NCBI GenBank assembly: GCA_029067895.1
Contig: JAIEDQ010000167.1
Span: 11,302-48,872, forward strand
Reading direction: 5' to 3'
DNA length: 37,571 nt
DNA from: Oscillospiraceae bacterium
GTDB taxonomy: Bacteria; Bacillota; Clostridia; Oscillospirales; Ruminococcaceae
Part shown: positions 8,472 through 16,554 of the stretch, one piece after another
Numbering within the stretch: position 1 is the first letter of the stretch
How the letters are laid out: each line of letters starts with the position of its first letter
Made by a program: the position numbers and the translations under genes
The notes under the pieces: model-generated
Database searches by the model: none
What the model saw: the letters and a program-made list of their open reading frames with translations, nothing else
What the model was told of the DNA's origin: nothing

Positions 8472-8528
8472 TGAATGACTTACCCCCGATTTTTAAACGT
8501 CATAAACGAGACAGGACTTTAAAATAGC

Positions 8529-9389
8529 TTATCTGTCCTTGTCAATATCCCGGTGGCTTATCCTGCATTTCAGACCCTTGTCTTTCAGGTACTTATAGAT
8601 GGCCTCTGCAAAGGTAACGCTCCTGTGCTTTCCGCCTGTGCAGCCGAAGGACACCACAAGCTGGCTCTTGCCCTCGCGGATATAGAGCGGGACAAGAAAA
8701 TCCAGCAGGTCTTCAAGCTTTTTGATAAGCGTACCCGACTGCTCGAAGCTTAAAACATAGTCGCTCACGCAGCTTTCCTGACCCGTGTGATGCTTCAGTT
8801 CGGGAATGTAGAATGGGTTCGGCAGACACCTTACGTCGAAAACAAGGTCGGCTTCGCGGGACATACCGTACTTGTAGCCGAAGGACATGACCTTTATGAC
8901 CATGCTGTCGTTGGGATTATCCAGAAAAAGGGAATAGACAGTCTCTTTGAGCTGATTCATTGACAGCTCGGAGGTGTCTATGTAGTAATCAGCCTTTTCC
9001 CGCACAGACGAAAGAACCTCGCGCTCGGTGTTTATCGCCTTTTGCAGACTTCCGTGGGACTGCTCGTCAAGAGGGTGCTTGCGGCGGGTCTCCTTGTAAC
9101 GCTTTATCAGCACCTCGTCGCTTGCGTCCAGAAAGAGAATTGCGGTTTCAAGCTCGTGGTCTTTCAGATAGGACAGACCCTCGTCAAGTTCAAGGAAAAG
9201 CTCTCCGCCCCGTATGTCGGTAACGATGGCGACCTTTTTCATCTGTCCGTTTGCAATGCATATTTCCGCAAATTTGGGTATGAGCTGAGGAGGAATATTG
9301 TCAATGCAGTAGTAGCCGATATCCTCCAGAACGTTTACCGCGCCTGATTTTCCCGATCCCGAAAGACCCGTTACTATCAGAAATTTCAT
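8529..9389 (-). CDS. rapZ: RNase adapter / nucleotide-binding protein RapZ (YvcJ)
   Basis: The 286-residue protein matches the RapZ/YvcJ family in length and motifs. The P-loop GLSGSGKS is at about residues 8-15, followed by the central SFGYKYG signature and, in the C-terminal domain, VSFGCTGGKHRSV. In Enterobacteria RapZ controls GlmZ/GlmS. In Firmicutes YvcJ binds ATP/GTP and its precise role is less clear. AAAGGAGG precedes the ATG. It sits between murB (gap 30 nt) and the lipoprotein gene at 7647-8471, and is probably co-transcribed from hprK or murB. Confidence 0.96.
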   Translation of the reverse strand: MKFLIVTGLSGSGKSGAVNVLEDIGYYCIDNIPPQLIPKFAEICIANGQMKKVAIVTDIRGGELFLELDEGLSYLKDHELETAILFLDASDEVLIKRYKETRRKHPLDEQSHGSLQKAINTEREVLSSVREKADYYIDTSELSMNQLKETVYSLFLDNPNDSMVIKVMSFGYKYGMSREADLVFDVRCLPNPFYIPELKHHTGQESCVSDYVLSFEQSGTLIKKLEDLLDFLVPLYIREGKSQLVVSFGCTGGKHRSVTFAEAIYKYLKDKGLKCRISHRDIDKDR

Positions 9390-9419
9390 GCTGTATTCCT
9401 CCTTTGTTGTGACCGTTCG

Positions 9420-10355
9420 TTAAAGCTTTTTATCCGTAATTATAAGCGGCTCGCATTCAAGAACGTAGCCTGTTTTTTCCTTTACGGTATCTTTCACAAG
9501 CTGTATCAGCTCCATAAGCTGCTCAAAGCTTGCGTTTCCCTTGTTGATAATGAAGCCGCTGTGCTTTGTGCTGACCTCAGCGTCGCCGACGTGGACGCCT
9601 TTCAGTCCGCACTGTTCTATCAGCAGGGAAGCGTAGCTGCCCTCGGGACGCTTAAATGTGCTCCCCGCGCTTGGGTATTCCAAAGGCTGCTTGGAGCGGC
9701 GTTTTTCGAGTATAGCCTCCATGTCCGCCTTTATTTTGTCTTTGTCGCCATTGGTGAGACGGATATCCGCAGACAAAACAATTTCTCCGCTTTCGGAAAA
9801 ACGGCTGTGACGGTAGGAAAAATCAAGCTTTTCTGCATCGTACTCTTTGATATTTCCCGACCTGTCCATTGCTTTGACCGACACTGTAACATCTTTCATT
9901 TCGCCGCCGTAAGCTCCCGCATTCATGAAAACCGCTCCGCCCAAAGTTCCGGGTATCCCGTAGGCAAACTCCAGACCGCTCAGGCTGTTTTCCATTGCAA
10001 AATTACAGATGGACGCGAGAGTCGCTCCCGCAGAGCAGGTCAGAACATCACCGTTTCGGGAAATATCCGAAAAGCCTTTCCCCGAAACAAAAACAACGCC
10101 GGAAATACCGTCGGAATCAACTATCAGATTAGAGCCTTTTCCGAAAATGCGGTAGGGTACGCCAAGCCTTTCCGCAAGTGGGATAAGCTTCAAAAAGCTT
10201 TCCTCGCCCCGCAGTTCGATCAGCAGATCGCACTTGCCGCCGATTTTGAATGTGGTGTAATTTTTAAGCTCCGCGCCGACTTCGACACGGCACCCCAAAG
10301 CTTCGGCAGCCGCCGATATTTCCTCCAAGCCGCTCACCAGTGCGCCCCCGTTCAT
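9420..10355 (-). CDS. murB: UDP-N-acetylenolpyruvoylglucosamine reductase
   Basis: MurB reduces UDP-GlcNAc-enolpyruvate to UDP-MurNAc with NADPH and FAD, the second committed step of peptidoglycan synthesis. The 311-residue protein has the FAD-binding segment NYTTFKIGGKCDLLIE, GKGSNLIV, the GIPGTLGGAVFMNAGAYGGEM motif, and a C-terminal domain with PSAGSTFKRP, where the Ser is the catalytic proton donor, and HSGFIINKG. The compact pattern fits the type II (Bacillus-like) form. The ATG at 10355 has no clear Shine-Dalgarno. A GTG at 10337, preceded by CGGGGG, is a possible alternative start that keeps the whole domain. Confidence 0.95.
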   Translation of the reverse strand: MNGGALVSGLEEISAAAEALGCRVEVGAELKNYTTFKIGGKCDLLIELRGEESFLKLIPLAERLGVPYRIFGKGSNLIVDSDGISGVVFVSGKGFSDISRNGDVLTCSAGATLASICNFAMENSLSGLEFAYGIPGTLGGAVFMNAGAYGGEMKDVTVSVKAMDRSGNIKEYDAEKLDFSYRHSRFSESGEIVLSADIRLTNGDKDKIKADMEAILEKRRSKQPLEYPSAGSTFKRPEGSYASLLIEQCGLKGVHVGDAEVSTKHSGFIINKGNASFEQLMELIQLVKDTVKEKTGYVLECEPLIITDKKL

Positions 10356-10432
10356 GTTTATACTTTGTATAGTCTATGCTTTTGAACATACTTTAATGCA
10401 GTGCAGTTTTTCGTCCCGGAAAGATGTTTCGG

Positions 10433-11173
10433 TTACTTCCCGCAAGACGGCGGCATAAAAATATTGCCTTTTTTCGCGGAAATAAACTCGGTAAGTCTGT
10501 CCATGTCCGCATTAACCACAAGACGCTCGGGGAAATCCTGTTCGTCAAGCAGTTTAAGAGCGTTGTCAAAATGTCCCACCAGAGTGCAGAAATGGGCGTC
10601 CGAATTGACGACCACGGGGACTTCATGCTTCTTGCACAGACGGATAATTTCTTTGTAGTTGTCAGTGGTGTTTTTCCATGTTATGGAGCTTTCGTTTATC
10701 TCCACAAGCTTGCCGCATTCCTTGAATTTTTTCAGACATTTTTCGTAGTCGAACTCGTATCCCACTGTAGCGCAGTGACCGATAACGTCAACAAGGGGAT
10801 TTTCCGCAACGCCAAGATAGAGCCGCGTTATCTCCTCGGGAGAAGCCTTTTTCAGATGATTTCTGTGTATGGACGCGATTATCCAGTCCAGAGCGGCGCA
10901 TTCCTCGTCGGGAAAGTCTATCGTCCCGTCGTAGTCGATAATGCTTGACTCCGCGCCGAAAATAAGCTTTACGCCCAGCAGCTCACGCGGCAGAGCCTTG
11001 TGCAGATTGTGAAAGTGCCACACATGAGGACCGTCCGTTGAGGCGGGAGTGTGGTCGGTTATCGCCAGCGCGGAAAGTCCCGCGTCGCGTGCGTGCTGCG
11101 CGTTTTCGAGAACCGTCGAGTAAGCGTGAGTGGAAGCGACGGTGTGGGTGTGTGTATCTGCGATAATTTTCAT
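10433..11173 (-). CDS. PHP-domain phosphoesterase, YcdX-like
   Basis: The 246-residue protein is a single PHP domain. It opens with KIIADTHTHTVASTHAYST, containing the first metal-binding histidines, then LAITDHTP, FGAESSIIDYDG, ASIHRNH, GHCATVG, and VVNSDAHFC near the C-terminus. The overall pattern matches the YcdX/YwtE-like trinuclear-metal phosphatase branch rather than histidinol phosphatase. Its substrate is unknown. It lies between hprK and murB, a common clostridial order, and probably belongs to the same operon. AAAGGGATAATCGG precedes the ATG. Confidence 0.85.
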   Translation of the reverse strand: MKIIADTHTHTVASTHAYSTVLENAQHARDAGLSALAITDHTPASTDGPHVWHFHNLHKALPRELLGVKLIFGAESSIIDYDGTIDFPDEECAALDWIIASIHRNHLKKASPEEITRLYLGVAENPLVDVIGHCATVGYEFDYEKCLKKFKECGKLVEINESSITWKNTTDNYKEIIRLCKKHEVPVVVNSDAHFCTLVGHFDNALKLLDEQDFPERLVVNADMDRLTEFISAKKGNIFMPPSCGK

Positions 11174-11247
11174 TCCGATTATCCCTTTGGTATAGATTTG
11201 CGGCAGACCCGCAATAATAAGTACATTTGTTGATTTTTATTTTACGA

Positions 11248-12210
11248 TTAATAAATATCCCACTTTTTAATGGTCTCCTTGCGGTCCATGTCAAGACCCA
11301 GGTTGTCAAGCAGCTCCTGCGCGGCGTTGTAGCCCATTTTCTTCTGGCGGTTGTTCATAGCCGCAACTTCGAGAATGACCGCAAGATTTCGTCCCGGCTT
11401 AACGGGAATGGTGCTGCACGGAACTTTTACGCCGAGAATGGAGGTGTACTCGTTGTCCACGCCCATGCGGTCATAAACCTTTTCGCTGTCCCAAGGCTCA
11501 AGCTCCACGATCATGTCGATCTTTTCGGTGACCTTGATCGCGCCCATACCGAACAGACGGCGGGCGTTTACGATGCCTATGCCGCGGATTTCCAGAAAGT
11601 GCCTGATATTTTCGGGGGACGAACCAACAAGGCTGATGTTGGAAACACGTCTGATCTCAACCGCGTCGTCGGCAACAAGGCGGTGTCCGCGCTTGATAAG
11701 CTCCACGGCGGTCTCGCTTTTACCTACGCCGCTTTCGCCAAGGATAAGCATACCCTCGCCGTATACCTCGATAAGTACTCCGTGACGGGTGATACGGGGA
11801 GCAAGGTGCAGATTGAGGAACGCTATCAGCGCCGCCATAAAGCTGGAGGTGCTGTCCTTGCTGCGGAGCAGGGGAACCTCGTACTTTTGGGCAAGCTCCA
11901 CCATTTCGGGGAAATATGGCAGCTCGCGGGTAATGATAAGGGCGGGGATACGCTGCGCGAAAAGCATATCGAGACGCTCGCGGCGCACGTCCTCGTCAAT
12001 GGTAGCCATGTAGGCAAACTCCATTTTGCCCACGATCTGAACGCGTTCGTTGTTGAAATATTCATAAAATCCCATAAGCTGAAGTCCGGGACGGTTAAGA
12101 TCGGTCTCGTTAACCATCAGCTTAGCCGAGTCCTCGGGAAGATAGATAGTTTCAAGGTGAAATTCCTCGATGATCGTTTTAAGGTCTACGTTATATTTTT
12201 TTTCAGCCAT
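11248..12210 (-). CDS. hprK: HPr kinase/phosphorylase
   Basis: This bifunctional enzyme phosphorylates and dephosphorylates HPr on Ser46 and governs carbon catabolite control in Firmicutes. The protein has an N-terminal domain of about 130 residues and a C-terminal kinase domain with P-loop LGESGVGKSETAVELIKRGH, VADDAVEI, and the family signature EIRGIGIVNARRLFG. An in-frame ATG at 12219 abuts the AAAGGA ribosome site; the ATG at 12210, with 8 nt spacing, is the better start and gives 320 residues. It heads the minus-strand block and has its own promoter at 12246-12273. It links this block to sugar-use loci such as the beta-glucan genes. Confidence 0.96.
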   Translation of the reverse strand: MAEKKYNVDLKTIIEEFHLETIYLPEDSAKLMVNETDLNRPGLQLMGFYEYFNNERVQIVGKMEFAYMATIDEDVRRERLDMLFAQRIPALIITRELPYFPEMVELAQKYEVPLLRSKDSTSSFMAALIAFLNLHLAPRITRHGVLIEVYGEGMLILGESGVGKSETAVELIKRGHRLVADDAVEIRRVSNISLVGSSPENIRHFLEIRGIGIVNARRLFGMGAIKVTEKIDMIVELEPWDSEKVYDRMGVDNEYTSILGVKVPCSTIPVKPGRNLAVILEVAAMNNRQKKMGYNAAQELLDNLGLDMDRKETIKKWDIY

Positions 12211-12245
12211 TCCAATCATTCCTTTTCGATAAACAGTTACTTCTA

Positions 12246-12273
12246 ATTATACATATTTTTAGAAAAATTTCAA
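12246..12273 (-). promoter_or_regulatory. hprK operon promoter
   Basis: On the minus strand TTGAAA (12273-12268) and TATAAT (12251-12246) are 16 bp apart. This would start transcription about 30 nt before hprK and could drive the whole hprK-to-dnaE block. It lies back to back with the plus-strand promoter at 12335-12363. Confidence 0.75.
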
Positions 12274-12334
12274 GTGGTATTAGACTTTATTGCATATGCC
12301 GTAAAAATATTCTGCCGAAAAATATAAAAAAAGA

Positions 12335-12363
12335 TTGCTTTTTTGTGCAATTTGTTGTATAAT
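12335..12363 (+). promoter_or_regulatory. Lipoprotein promoter, copy 1 of a 29-bp promoter motif
   Basis: TTGCTT (12335-12340) and TATAAT (12358-12363) have a 17-bp spacer. The full 29 bp matches the proC promoter at 13443-13471 at 26 positions, including the spacer. TTGC and GCAA arms in the -35/spacer region form an imperfect inverted repeat. Confidence 0.8.
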
Positions 12364-12399
12364 GTTGGATACGTGGTTTTATGTTTGGGGGAAAGCATT

Positions 12400-13416
12400 T
12401 TGAAAAAGAGATTAATCGTTATGGCTCTGTCCGCCTGCCTGCTGGCGGGGTGCAGTGCGGAGGATACCGCAAATGCAGGGGATAACGTTAATGGCGGGAC
12501 TGCCGCGGTCACTGCGGAAAGCATGACGGAAATTACGGAAAACGCGGCTGAAACGACCGGAACAACCGAAACAACGGAAGCTTCCGCTGAAACAACAGAC
12601 GAGACCAAAGCGGAAACGTCCGAAAACGAAGTCACTACAGGAACAAATCCTCTTGATACAGCCGCCGCTTTTGTGGTGGGAGGAAGTCCCGAACCCGATG
12701 AAGAAGCTCTTAAGGAAGCGGCTGAACGTCCCGAAGTGACGGCTTACGAGCTTAATTACGCCGAAACGGAGTTTGTCAGCGAGGAGCAGTCCGCGCTGGC
12801 GGAATTTTTGTACAAGAACCGAAGCGACGATCAGCTGCGGAGCAATATTGAGCAGTCCCGTGTAAATATTCTTGCCGCTGAACCCGATATCGAGCTTTGG
12901 GATTATGAAGTTGTCAACCATGAGTTCTGCGCCGATTTTGACGGAGACGGAAATTCGGAGCTGTTTGTGTACCGCAGCGTAAATCTTGACGAAAGATCGA
13001 ACTGGGCGTGCTGGCGCGATCTGTGGTATACCGACGGGGAAACGGCGGGAATGCTGTACTATGGTATCGGACGTACAGATATTGCAGGCGTTTTTGAGGC
13101 GCAGAACGGCGTCCCATTGATGTACATAGTACCCGATATTCTCATGGGGTCGTCCATTCAGACGGCATACTGCGTTTCCGCGGAGGACGGCTCTGCTGAC
13201 TGGTATGAACTGCCCGAGGACAGGTGCTTTATGTATACTTCCGCGTATAAAGACGGAAATGAAAAAAAGTTTTTGTTAATATACGATACCGATTTTGGTT
13301 ATGACGATTTCAACTTGGCAATGGGCGCGCATGACTATGATAATTTTGAAAATTTCCAGCAGATAGGCTGGCTGGACGGAGAGCTCGAAATATTGTCGGG
13401 ATACGGCGCAGAGTAA
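12400..13416 (+). CDS. Lipoprotein with Thr/Glu linker and calcium-loop-like motif
   Basis: I place the start at a TTG (12400-12402) preceded by GGGGGAAAG. The longer open frame lacks a ribosome site and overlaps the promoter. The resulting 338-residue protein begins MKKRLIVMALSACLLAGC, a clear lipoprotein signal with the lipid-modified Cys at 18. A Thr/Glu/Ala-rich linker spans about residues 20-90. The C-terminal domain contains ADFDGDGNSELFVY, a D-x-D-G-D-G-x-x-E loop as in EF-hand and FG-GAP calcium sites, so it may bind calcium. Overall fold and function are unknown. It resembles the lipoprotein at 7647-8471 in architecture but not obviously in its C-terminal domain. Confidence 0.85.
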   Translation: MKKRLIVMALSACLLAGCSAEDTANAGDNVNGGTAAVTAESMTEITENAAETTGTTETTEASAETTDETKAETSENEVTTGTNPLDTAAAFVVGGSPEPDEEALKEAAERPEVTAYELNYAETEFVSEEQSALAEFLYKNRSDDQLRSNIEQSRVNILAAEPDIELWDYEVVNHEFCADFDGDGNSELFVYRSVNLDERSNWACWRDLWYTDGETAGMLYYGIGRTDIAGVFEAQNGVPLMYIVPDILMGSSIQTAYCVSAEDGSADWYELPEDRCFMYTSAYKDGNEKKFLLIYDTDFGYDDFNLAMGAHDYDNFENFQQIGWLDGELEILSGYGAE

Positions 13417-13442
13417 AATTTATCGGAAACTGCAAAAAACGC

Positions 13443-13471
13443 TTGCATTTTTGTGCAAATTGTTGTATACT
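13443..13471 (+). promoter_or_regulatory. proC promoter, copy 2 of the 29-bp promoter motif
   Basis: TTGCAT (13443-13448) and TATACT (13466-13471) have a 17-bp spacer. TTGCA and TGCAA arms with a 6-bp centre make a perfect inverted repeat over the -35 and early spacer. The sequence is nearly identical to 12335-12363. Confidence 0.8.
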
Positions 13472-13515
13472 ATTCTGTAAACTGTTTAAAATTGTTTCTG
13501 AAAGGAAGTATCAGT

Positions 13516-14316
13516 ATGGCGGCGGTTGGATTTATCGGCGCGGGAAACATGGGTTATGCGATAATCAAGGGCATTTGCGGAAGCATAAAGGACGGCGATC
13601 TGTCCCTGTACGCTTACGACGTTGCCGCGGCGGCTCTGGAGCGTCTGGCTGAATTCGGCGTTAAGCCCTGTTCAAGTGAAGCCGAGCTTGCGGAGAAGTG
13701 CGATTACATTTTTCTTGCGGTAAAACCGCAGCAGCTCGATACCGTTATGGACAATATCGGCGGAGCGGTCACAAAGGATAAGGTAGTTATTTCCATCTGC
13801 GCGGGAATTACAGCGGACTATATCTGCTCAAAAACTCTTCCCGAGGCAAAGGTGGTTCTGGTAATGCCCAATACGCCCCTGCTTCTGGGCGAGGGGGCTT
13901 CCGCTCTTTCAAGGAACGGAAACGTTTCGGACGGCGAGTTTGAGTTCGTGAAGAATATCTTCGCTTCCTGCGGAAAGGCGGCTGTTGTCCCCGAAAACAA
14001 AATGAAAGAGATAATCGCCGTAAACGGAAGCAGTCCCGCGTTTATTTACCTTTTCGCAAAGGCGTTTATCGACTACGCGGATTCGGTGGGTATCGACAGC
14101 GGGGCGGCAAAGGAGCTTTTTGCGCAGTCTCTTGTGGGCTCTGCGAAAATGCTTACCGATTCGGGGTATACTGTTGATGAGCTGATAAAAATGGTGTCCA
14201 GTCCCGGAGGAACAACTCTTGCGGGTCTTGACGAGCTTTACAAGGGAAAGCTGGAGGAGACGGTGACGAAAGCCTGCGAAAGCTGTACCCGCCGCGCTTA
14301 CGAGCTTTCCAAGTAG
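13516..14316 (+). CDS. proC: Pyrroline-5-carboxylate reductase
   Basis: ProC reduces 1-pyrroline-5-carboxylate to proline with NAD(P)H. The start at 13516 follows AGGAAG and gives MAAVGFIGAGNMGYAIIKG, the Rossmann dinucleotide motif GxGxMG. Other supports are AVKPQQLDTVM, ICAGI, RVMPNTP-like VLVMPNTPLLLGEGASAL, the C-terminal AVNGSSPAF region, and the family signature SPGGTTLAGLDEL. The 266-residue length is normal. It is transcribed from the promoter at 13443-13471. The next gene starts 66 nt later. No other proline gene is present. Confidence 0.96.
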   Translation: MAAVGFIGAGNMGYAIIKGICGSIKDGDLSLYAYDVAAAALERLAEFGVKPCSSEAELAEKCDYIFLAVKPQQLDTVMDNIGGAVTKDKVVISICAGITADYICSKTLPEAKVVLVMPNTPLLLGEGASALSRNGNVSDGEFEFVKNIFASCGKAAVVPENKMKEIIAVNGSSPAFIYLFAKAFIDYADSVGIDSGAAKELFAQSLVGSAKMLTDSGYTVDELIKMVSSPGGTTLAGLDELYKGKLEETVTKACESCTRRAYELSK

Positions 14317-14382
14317 GGGACGTTCTTAAACTAAACTTGTCCGCATAGACTTTACTAAATAAAAAAGTAAAGGACGGTCACT

Positions 14383-14997
14383 ATGACGGACAACCATATC
14401 GTTCAAAAAAAGAGATCCGACGGACGGCTCACTCTGCTTACCGCGCTTTATTTCGCGGGAGTTTTTCTGGGCGTGATACTGTACGGCGCTCTCAGCGGGG
14501 AGCGTCTCGACGCGCTTAACGACATCACGGGAAGCTTTGTTTACGGCAGGTTAAATCACACCTTTTGGGAAACGCTTGTAAATTCCTTTTCGGGAGCGTT
14601 CCTGCTGCTGACGGCGTGCTTCTGGCTTGGCTTCAGCGCGGCGGCTCAGCCTATAGAGCTGCTTGTTCCCGTTTTTCGGGGATTAGGTGCAGGGGTGTCA
14701 CTGTCGGGAATGTACGGAAGCTTCGGCGCGGCGGGCATTGGAATGTCTGCGGTGCTTATAATTCCGGGGGCGGTGCTGTCAGCGTTCGCGCTGATAATCG
14801 CCGCAAGGGAGGCTCTGGAGCTGTCGGGAAAGATATTTTCGCTGGTTTTCGGCAGGAATTCCGCTGCCGGCGGGACGATAGATTTTCGTCTGTATATCAC
14901 AAAATTCGCAATATTGTTTATTATCCTCACGGTGTCGTCCCTTGCGGACAGCCTTGCGACCTTTATTTTCGCGGGCTTCTGGACGCGTCTGCTGTGA
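14383..14997 (+). CDS. SpoIIM-like integral membrane protein
   Basis: The 204-residue protein has about five membrane segments: LTALYFAGVFLGVILYGAL, LVNSFSGAFLLLTACFWLGFS, a Gly-rich LGAGVSLSGMYGSFGAAGIG segment, IIPGAVLSAFALIIAA, and a C-terminal helix. The order and the Gly-rich central loop resemble the stage II sporulation protein M (DUF95) family, which acts in peptidoglycan remodelling during engulfment. The match is by pattern only. The gene has AAAGGA before its ATG and is followed after about 50 nt by a DUF624 protein gene. Other sporulation genes are not visible in the window, so a non-sporulation role is possible. Confidence 0.65.
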   Translation: MTDNHIVQKKRSDGRLTLLTALYFAGVFLGVILYGALSGERLDALNDITGSFVYGRLNHTFWETLVNSFSGAFLLLTACFWLGFSAAAQPIELLVPVFRGLGAGVSLSGMYGSFGAAGIGMSAVLIIPGAVLSAFALIIAAREALELSGKIFSLVFGRNSAAGGTIDFRLYITKFAILFIILTVSSLADSLATFIFAGFWTRLL

Positions 14998-15046
14998 GGC
15001 GTGAAAACGTAAAAACGGGGAAGTTACTGTAAAGGAGCTGCAATTT

Positions 15047-15889
15047 TTGGCATTATTTGGTTATGATTATGAAAAAGCGGGACGGGGCGTTTCCAAGAAC
15101 GCGCCGAAGAAAAAAGCCTTTTTCGAGTTCTGGGAGATGTACTTCAGGTACGCGTGGAGGCTTATCAAGCTTAATATGCTGACGTTTATTTTCTGTATCC
15201 CGATAATTACGATAGGTCCTGCGCTGGCGGGAATGACGCGCGTCCTGCGGAAATATTCGCTGGATAAGAACGCGTTTACTTTCCACGATTTCTGGAAAGG
15301 CTTTTCCGAGAACTGGAAGCTGTCCCTGCCTGTGGGCATACTGGACACGCTGTTTGCGATGTCTGCGGTGTCGGCTATGTACGTTTACCCCAAAATGGCT
15401 CAGGCGGCTGAGTCGGGAGGATTTATCTACACGATATTCTGTGTTATCTCCGTAAGCTTCGCGCTTACGCTGTTTATGATGAATTTCTATATTTTTCCGA
15501 TGATAGTCTCTACGGAGCTGGGCTTTAAAAATATAATCAAAAACAGCTTTTTCCTGACCTGTATCGCGCTGAAAAAGAATTTTATCACTCTTGTTTCGGT
15601 TGCGGCAGTTGCGGCTATACTTTTTGTTATGTCGATAACGAATGTTCTTTCACTGCTGCTGATACCGTTCTGGGCAATCACTTTTATCGGATTTATTATA
15701 ATGTTCAATTCTTACCCGCAGATACAGAAGTACGTTATAAATCCATACTATGAGGAGCGGGGAATGGATAATCCCGAGTACGATTACCTCAAGCCTCTGA
15801 GCGCGGAGGAAAGCGTTTTCACCGACCGCGGCGGCGAGGAAATACCCATCGAGGGCGGAAAAAAGAAAAAAGGAAAAATTATTTCGTAA
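15047..15889 (+). CDS. DUF624 (YesL-like) membrane protein
   Basis: The start is a TTG (15047) placed 9 nt after AAAGGAG; no ATG gives the conserved N-terminus. The 280-residue protein has an N-terminal FFEFWEMYFRYAWRLIKLNMLTFIFCIPIITIGPALAGMTRVLRKY region typical of DUF624/YesL, then four more hydrophobic segments at about residues 95-225, and ends with a Lys-rich tail (GGKKKKGKIIS). YesL-type proteins are often found near carbohydrate transport genes, but their function is not established. Here it lies between the SpoIIM-like gene and the rpsO promoter. Confidence 0.85.
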   Translation: MALFGYDYEKAGRGVSKNAPKKKAFFEFWEMYFRYAWRLIKLNMLTFIFCIPIITIGPALAGMTRVLRKYSLDKNAFTFHDFWKGFSENWKLSLPVGILDTLFAMSAVSAMYVYPKMAQAAESGGFIYTIFCVISVSFALTLFMMNFYIFPMIVSTELGFKNIIKNSFFLTCIALKKNFITLVSVAAVAAILFVMSITNVLSLLLIPFWAITFIGFIIMFNSYPQIQKYVINPYYEERGMDNPEYDYLKPLSAEESVFTDRGGEEIPIEGGKKKKGKIIS

Positions 15890-15895
15890 AAACCC

Positions 15896-15924
15896 TTTAC
15901 AAATCGGTTTTTATGTGTTATAAT
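15896..15924 (+). promoter_or_regulatory. rpsO promoter
   Basis: TTTACA (15896-15901) and TATAAT (15919-15924) are separated by 17 bp. The start site near 15931 begins a structured leader of about 130 nt. Confidence 0.8.
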
Positions 15925-15930
15925 AATTTT

Positions 15931-16060
15931 TGTCTTGTTTTGAATGAATAAGACAGCCGTCTGCTTGGTTTGCGGAGTAAGCCCGTTTCGGGACTCCCTT
16001 TGAGGGGATAACGCCTGCCGTTTACTATGCTGACGGGGAAATCTATAAAAGAGGTGTTTT
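15931..16060 (+). promoter_or_regulatory. Structured rpsO leader, likely S15 autoregulatory region
   Basis: The leader can fold into a 6-bp hairpin (15931-15936/15950-15955) followed by a long-range stem (15957-15961 with 16032-16036). That stem encloses a strong hairpin (15974-15978/15993-15997 continued by 15982-15985/15989-15992) and a small CCC/GGG hairpin. Ribosomal protein S15 is known to repress its own mRNA by binding leader structures in several bacterial groups. The structure is visible; the regulatory role is inferred. The Shine-Dalgarno GAGGTG lies at 16051-16056, just after it. Confidence 0.55.
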
Positions 16061-16064
16061 CATC

Positions 16065-16331
16065 ATGATGAGAAAAGAAGAAAAAACAGCCGTTATTGAG
16101 GCTAACAGAACCAGTGAAAACGATACCGGTTCTCCCGAGGTGCAGATCGCGATACTCACAAAGAGGATCAACGACCTTACCGAACATCTGAAGGTCCACA
16201 AGAAAGACCACCACTCCAGAAGAGGACTTCTGAAAATGGTTGGTCACAGACGTAATCTTCTCAACTACCTTGCAAAGAAGGATATCAACAGATACCGTGC
16301 AATAGTTGAAAAGCTCGGTCTGCGTAAGTAA
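16065..16331 (+). CDS. rpsO: 30S ribosomal protein S15
   Basis: S15 binds 16S rRNA in the central domain and nucleates assembly of the 30S platform. The 88-residue protein carries the family pattern: [51 protein letters not shown] and a C-terminal [13 protein letters not shown]. The start at 16065 and the next codon are both ATG, so either may be used. It has its own promoter and a terminator at 16342-16382, and pnp follows, the widely conserved rpsO-pnp order. A minus-strand frame across it is a shadow. Confidence 0.98.
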   Translation: MMRKEEKTAVIEANRTSENDTGSPEVQIAILTKRINDLTEHLKVHKKDHHSRRGLLKMVGHRRNLLNYLAKKDINRYRAIVEKLGLRK

Positions 16332-16341
16332 GATCATGCCG

Positions 16342-16382
16342 AAGGCAGAAAGTAAGGGCGAAAGCCTTTACTCTGCCTTTTT
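16342..16382 (+). terminator. rpsO intrinsic terminator
   Basis: Stem AAGGCAGA with CTGCCTTT, continued inward by GTAAGGGC and GCCTTTAC around a GAAA-type loop, is followed by five T residues. No clear promoter lies between it and pnp, so partial read-through probably supplies pnp. Confidence 0.85.
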
Positions 16383-16440
16383 GTGCTTCTCTTGCTTCTT
16401 GTGAAGCTGACAAAATAAGGAAATATCAGACGGCAGTTGT

Positions 16441-16542
16441 TTAGCATTAAATCGTACCCGTGATATCGGCGGGCAGGATTTATTGCTAAAGCTGCGGTCT
16501 GTTAAAATCGGACGCGCCGCACTTAAACGGGCGTCTTTAACA
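16441..16542 (+). promoter_or_regulatory. pnp leader with two stem-loops
   Basis: Stem-loop 1 (16441-16489) pairs TTAGCA/TGCTAA, AAATC/GATTT and CCCG/CGGG. Stem-loop 2 (16500-16542) pairs TGTTAAA/TTTAACA, then GACGC/GCGTC and CCG/CGG, and its last base is the first A of the pnp Shine-Dalgarno AGGAGG (16542-16547). In E. coli, pnp is autoregulated through RNase III cleavage of a leader stem-loop. The similar layout suggests the same kind of control here, but that is inference. Confidence 0.6.
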
Positions 16543-16554
16543 GGAGGAAAAAAT

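Noticed and set aside
11227-12246. 339-codon plus-strand frame
   Set aside because: Antisense to hprK, which is complete with all signatures.
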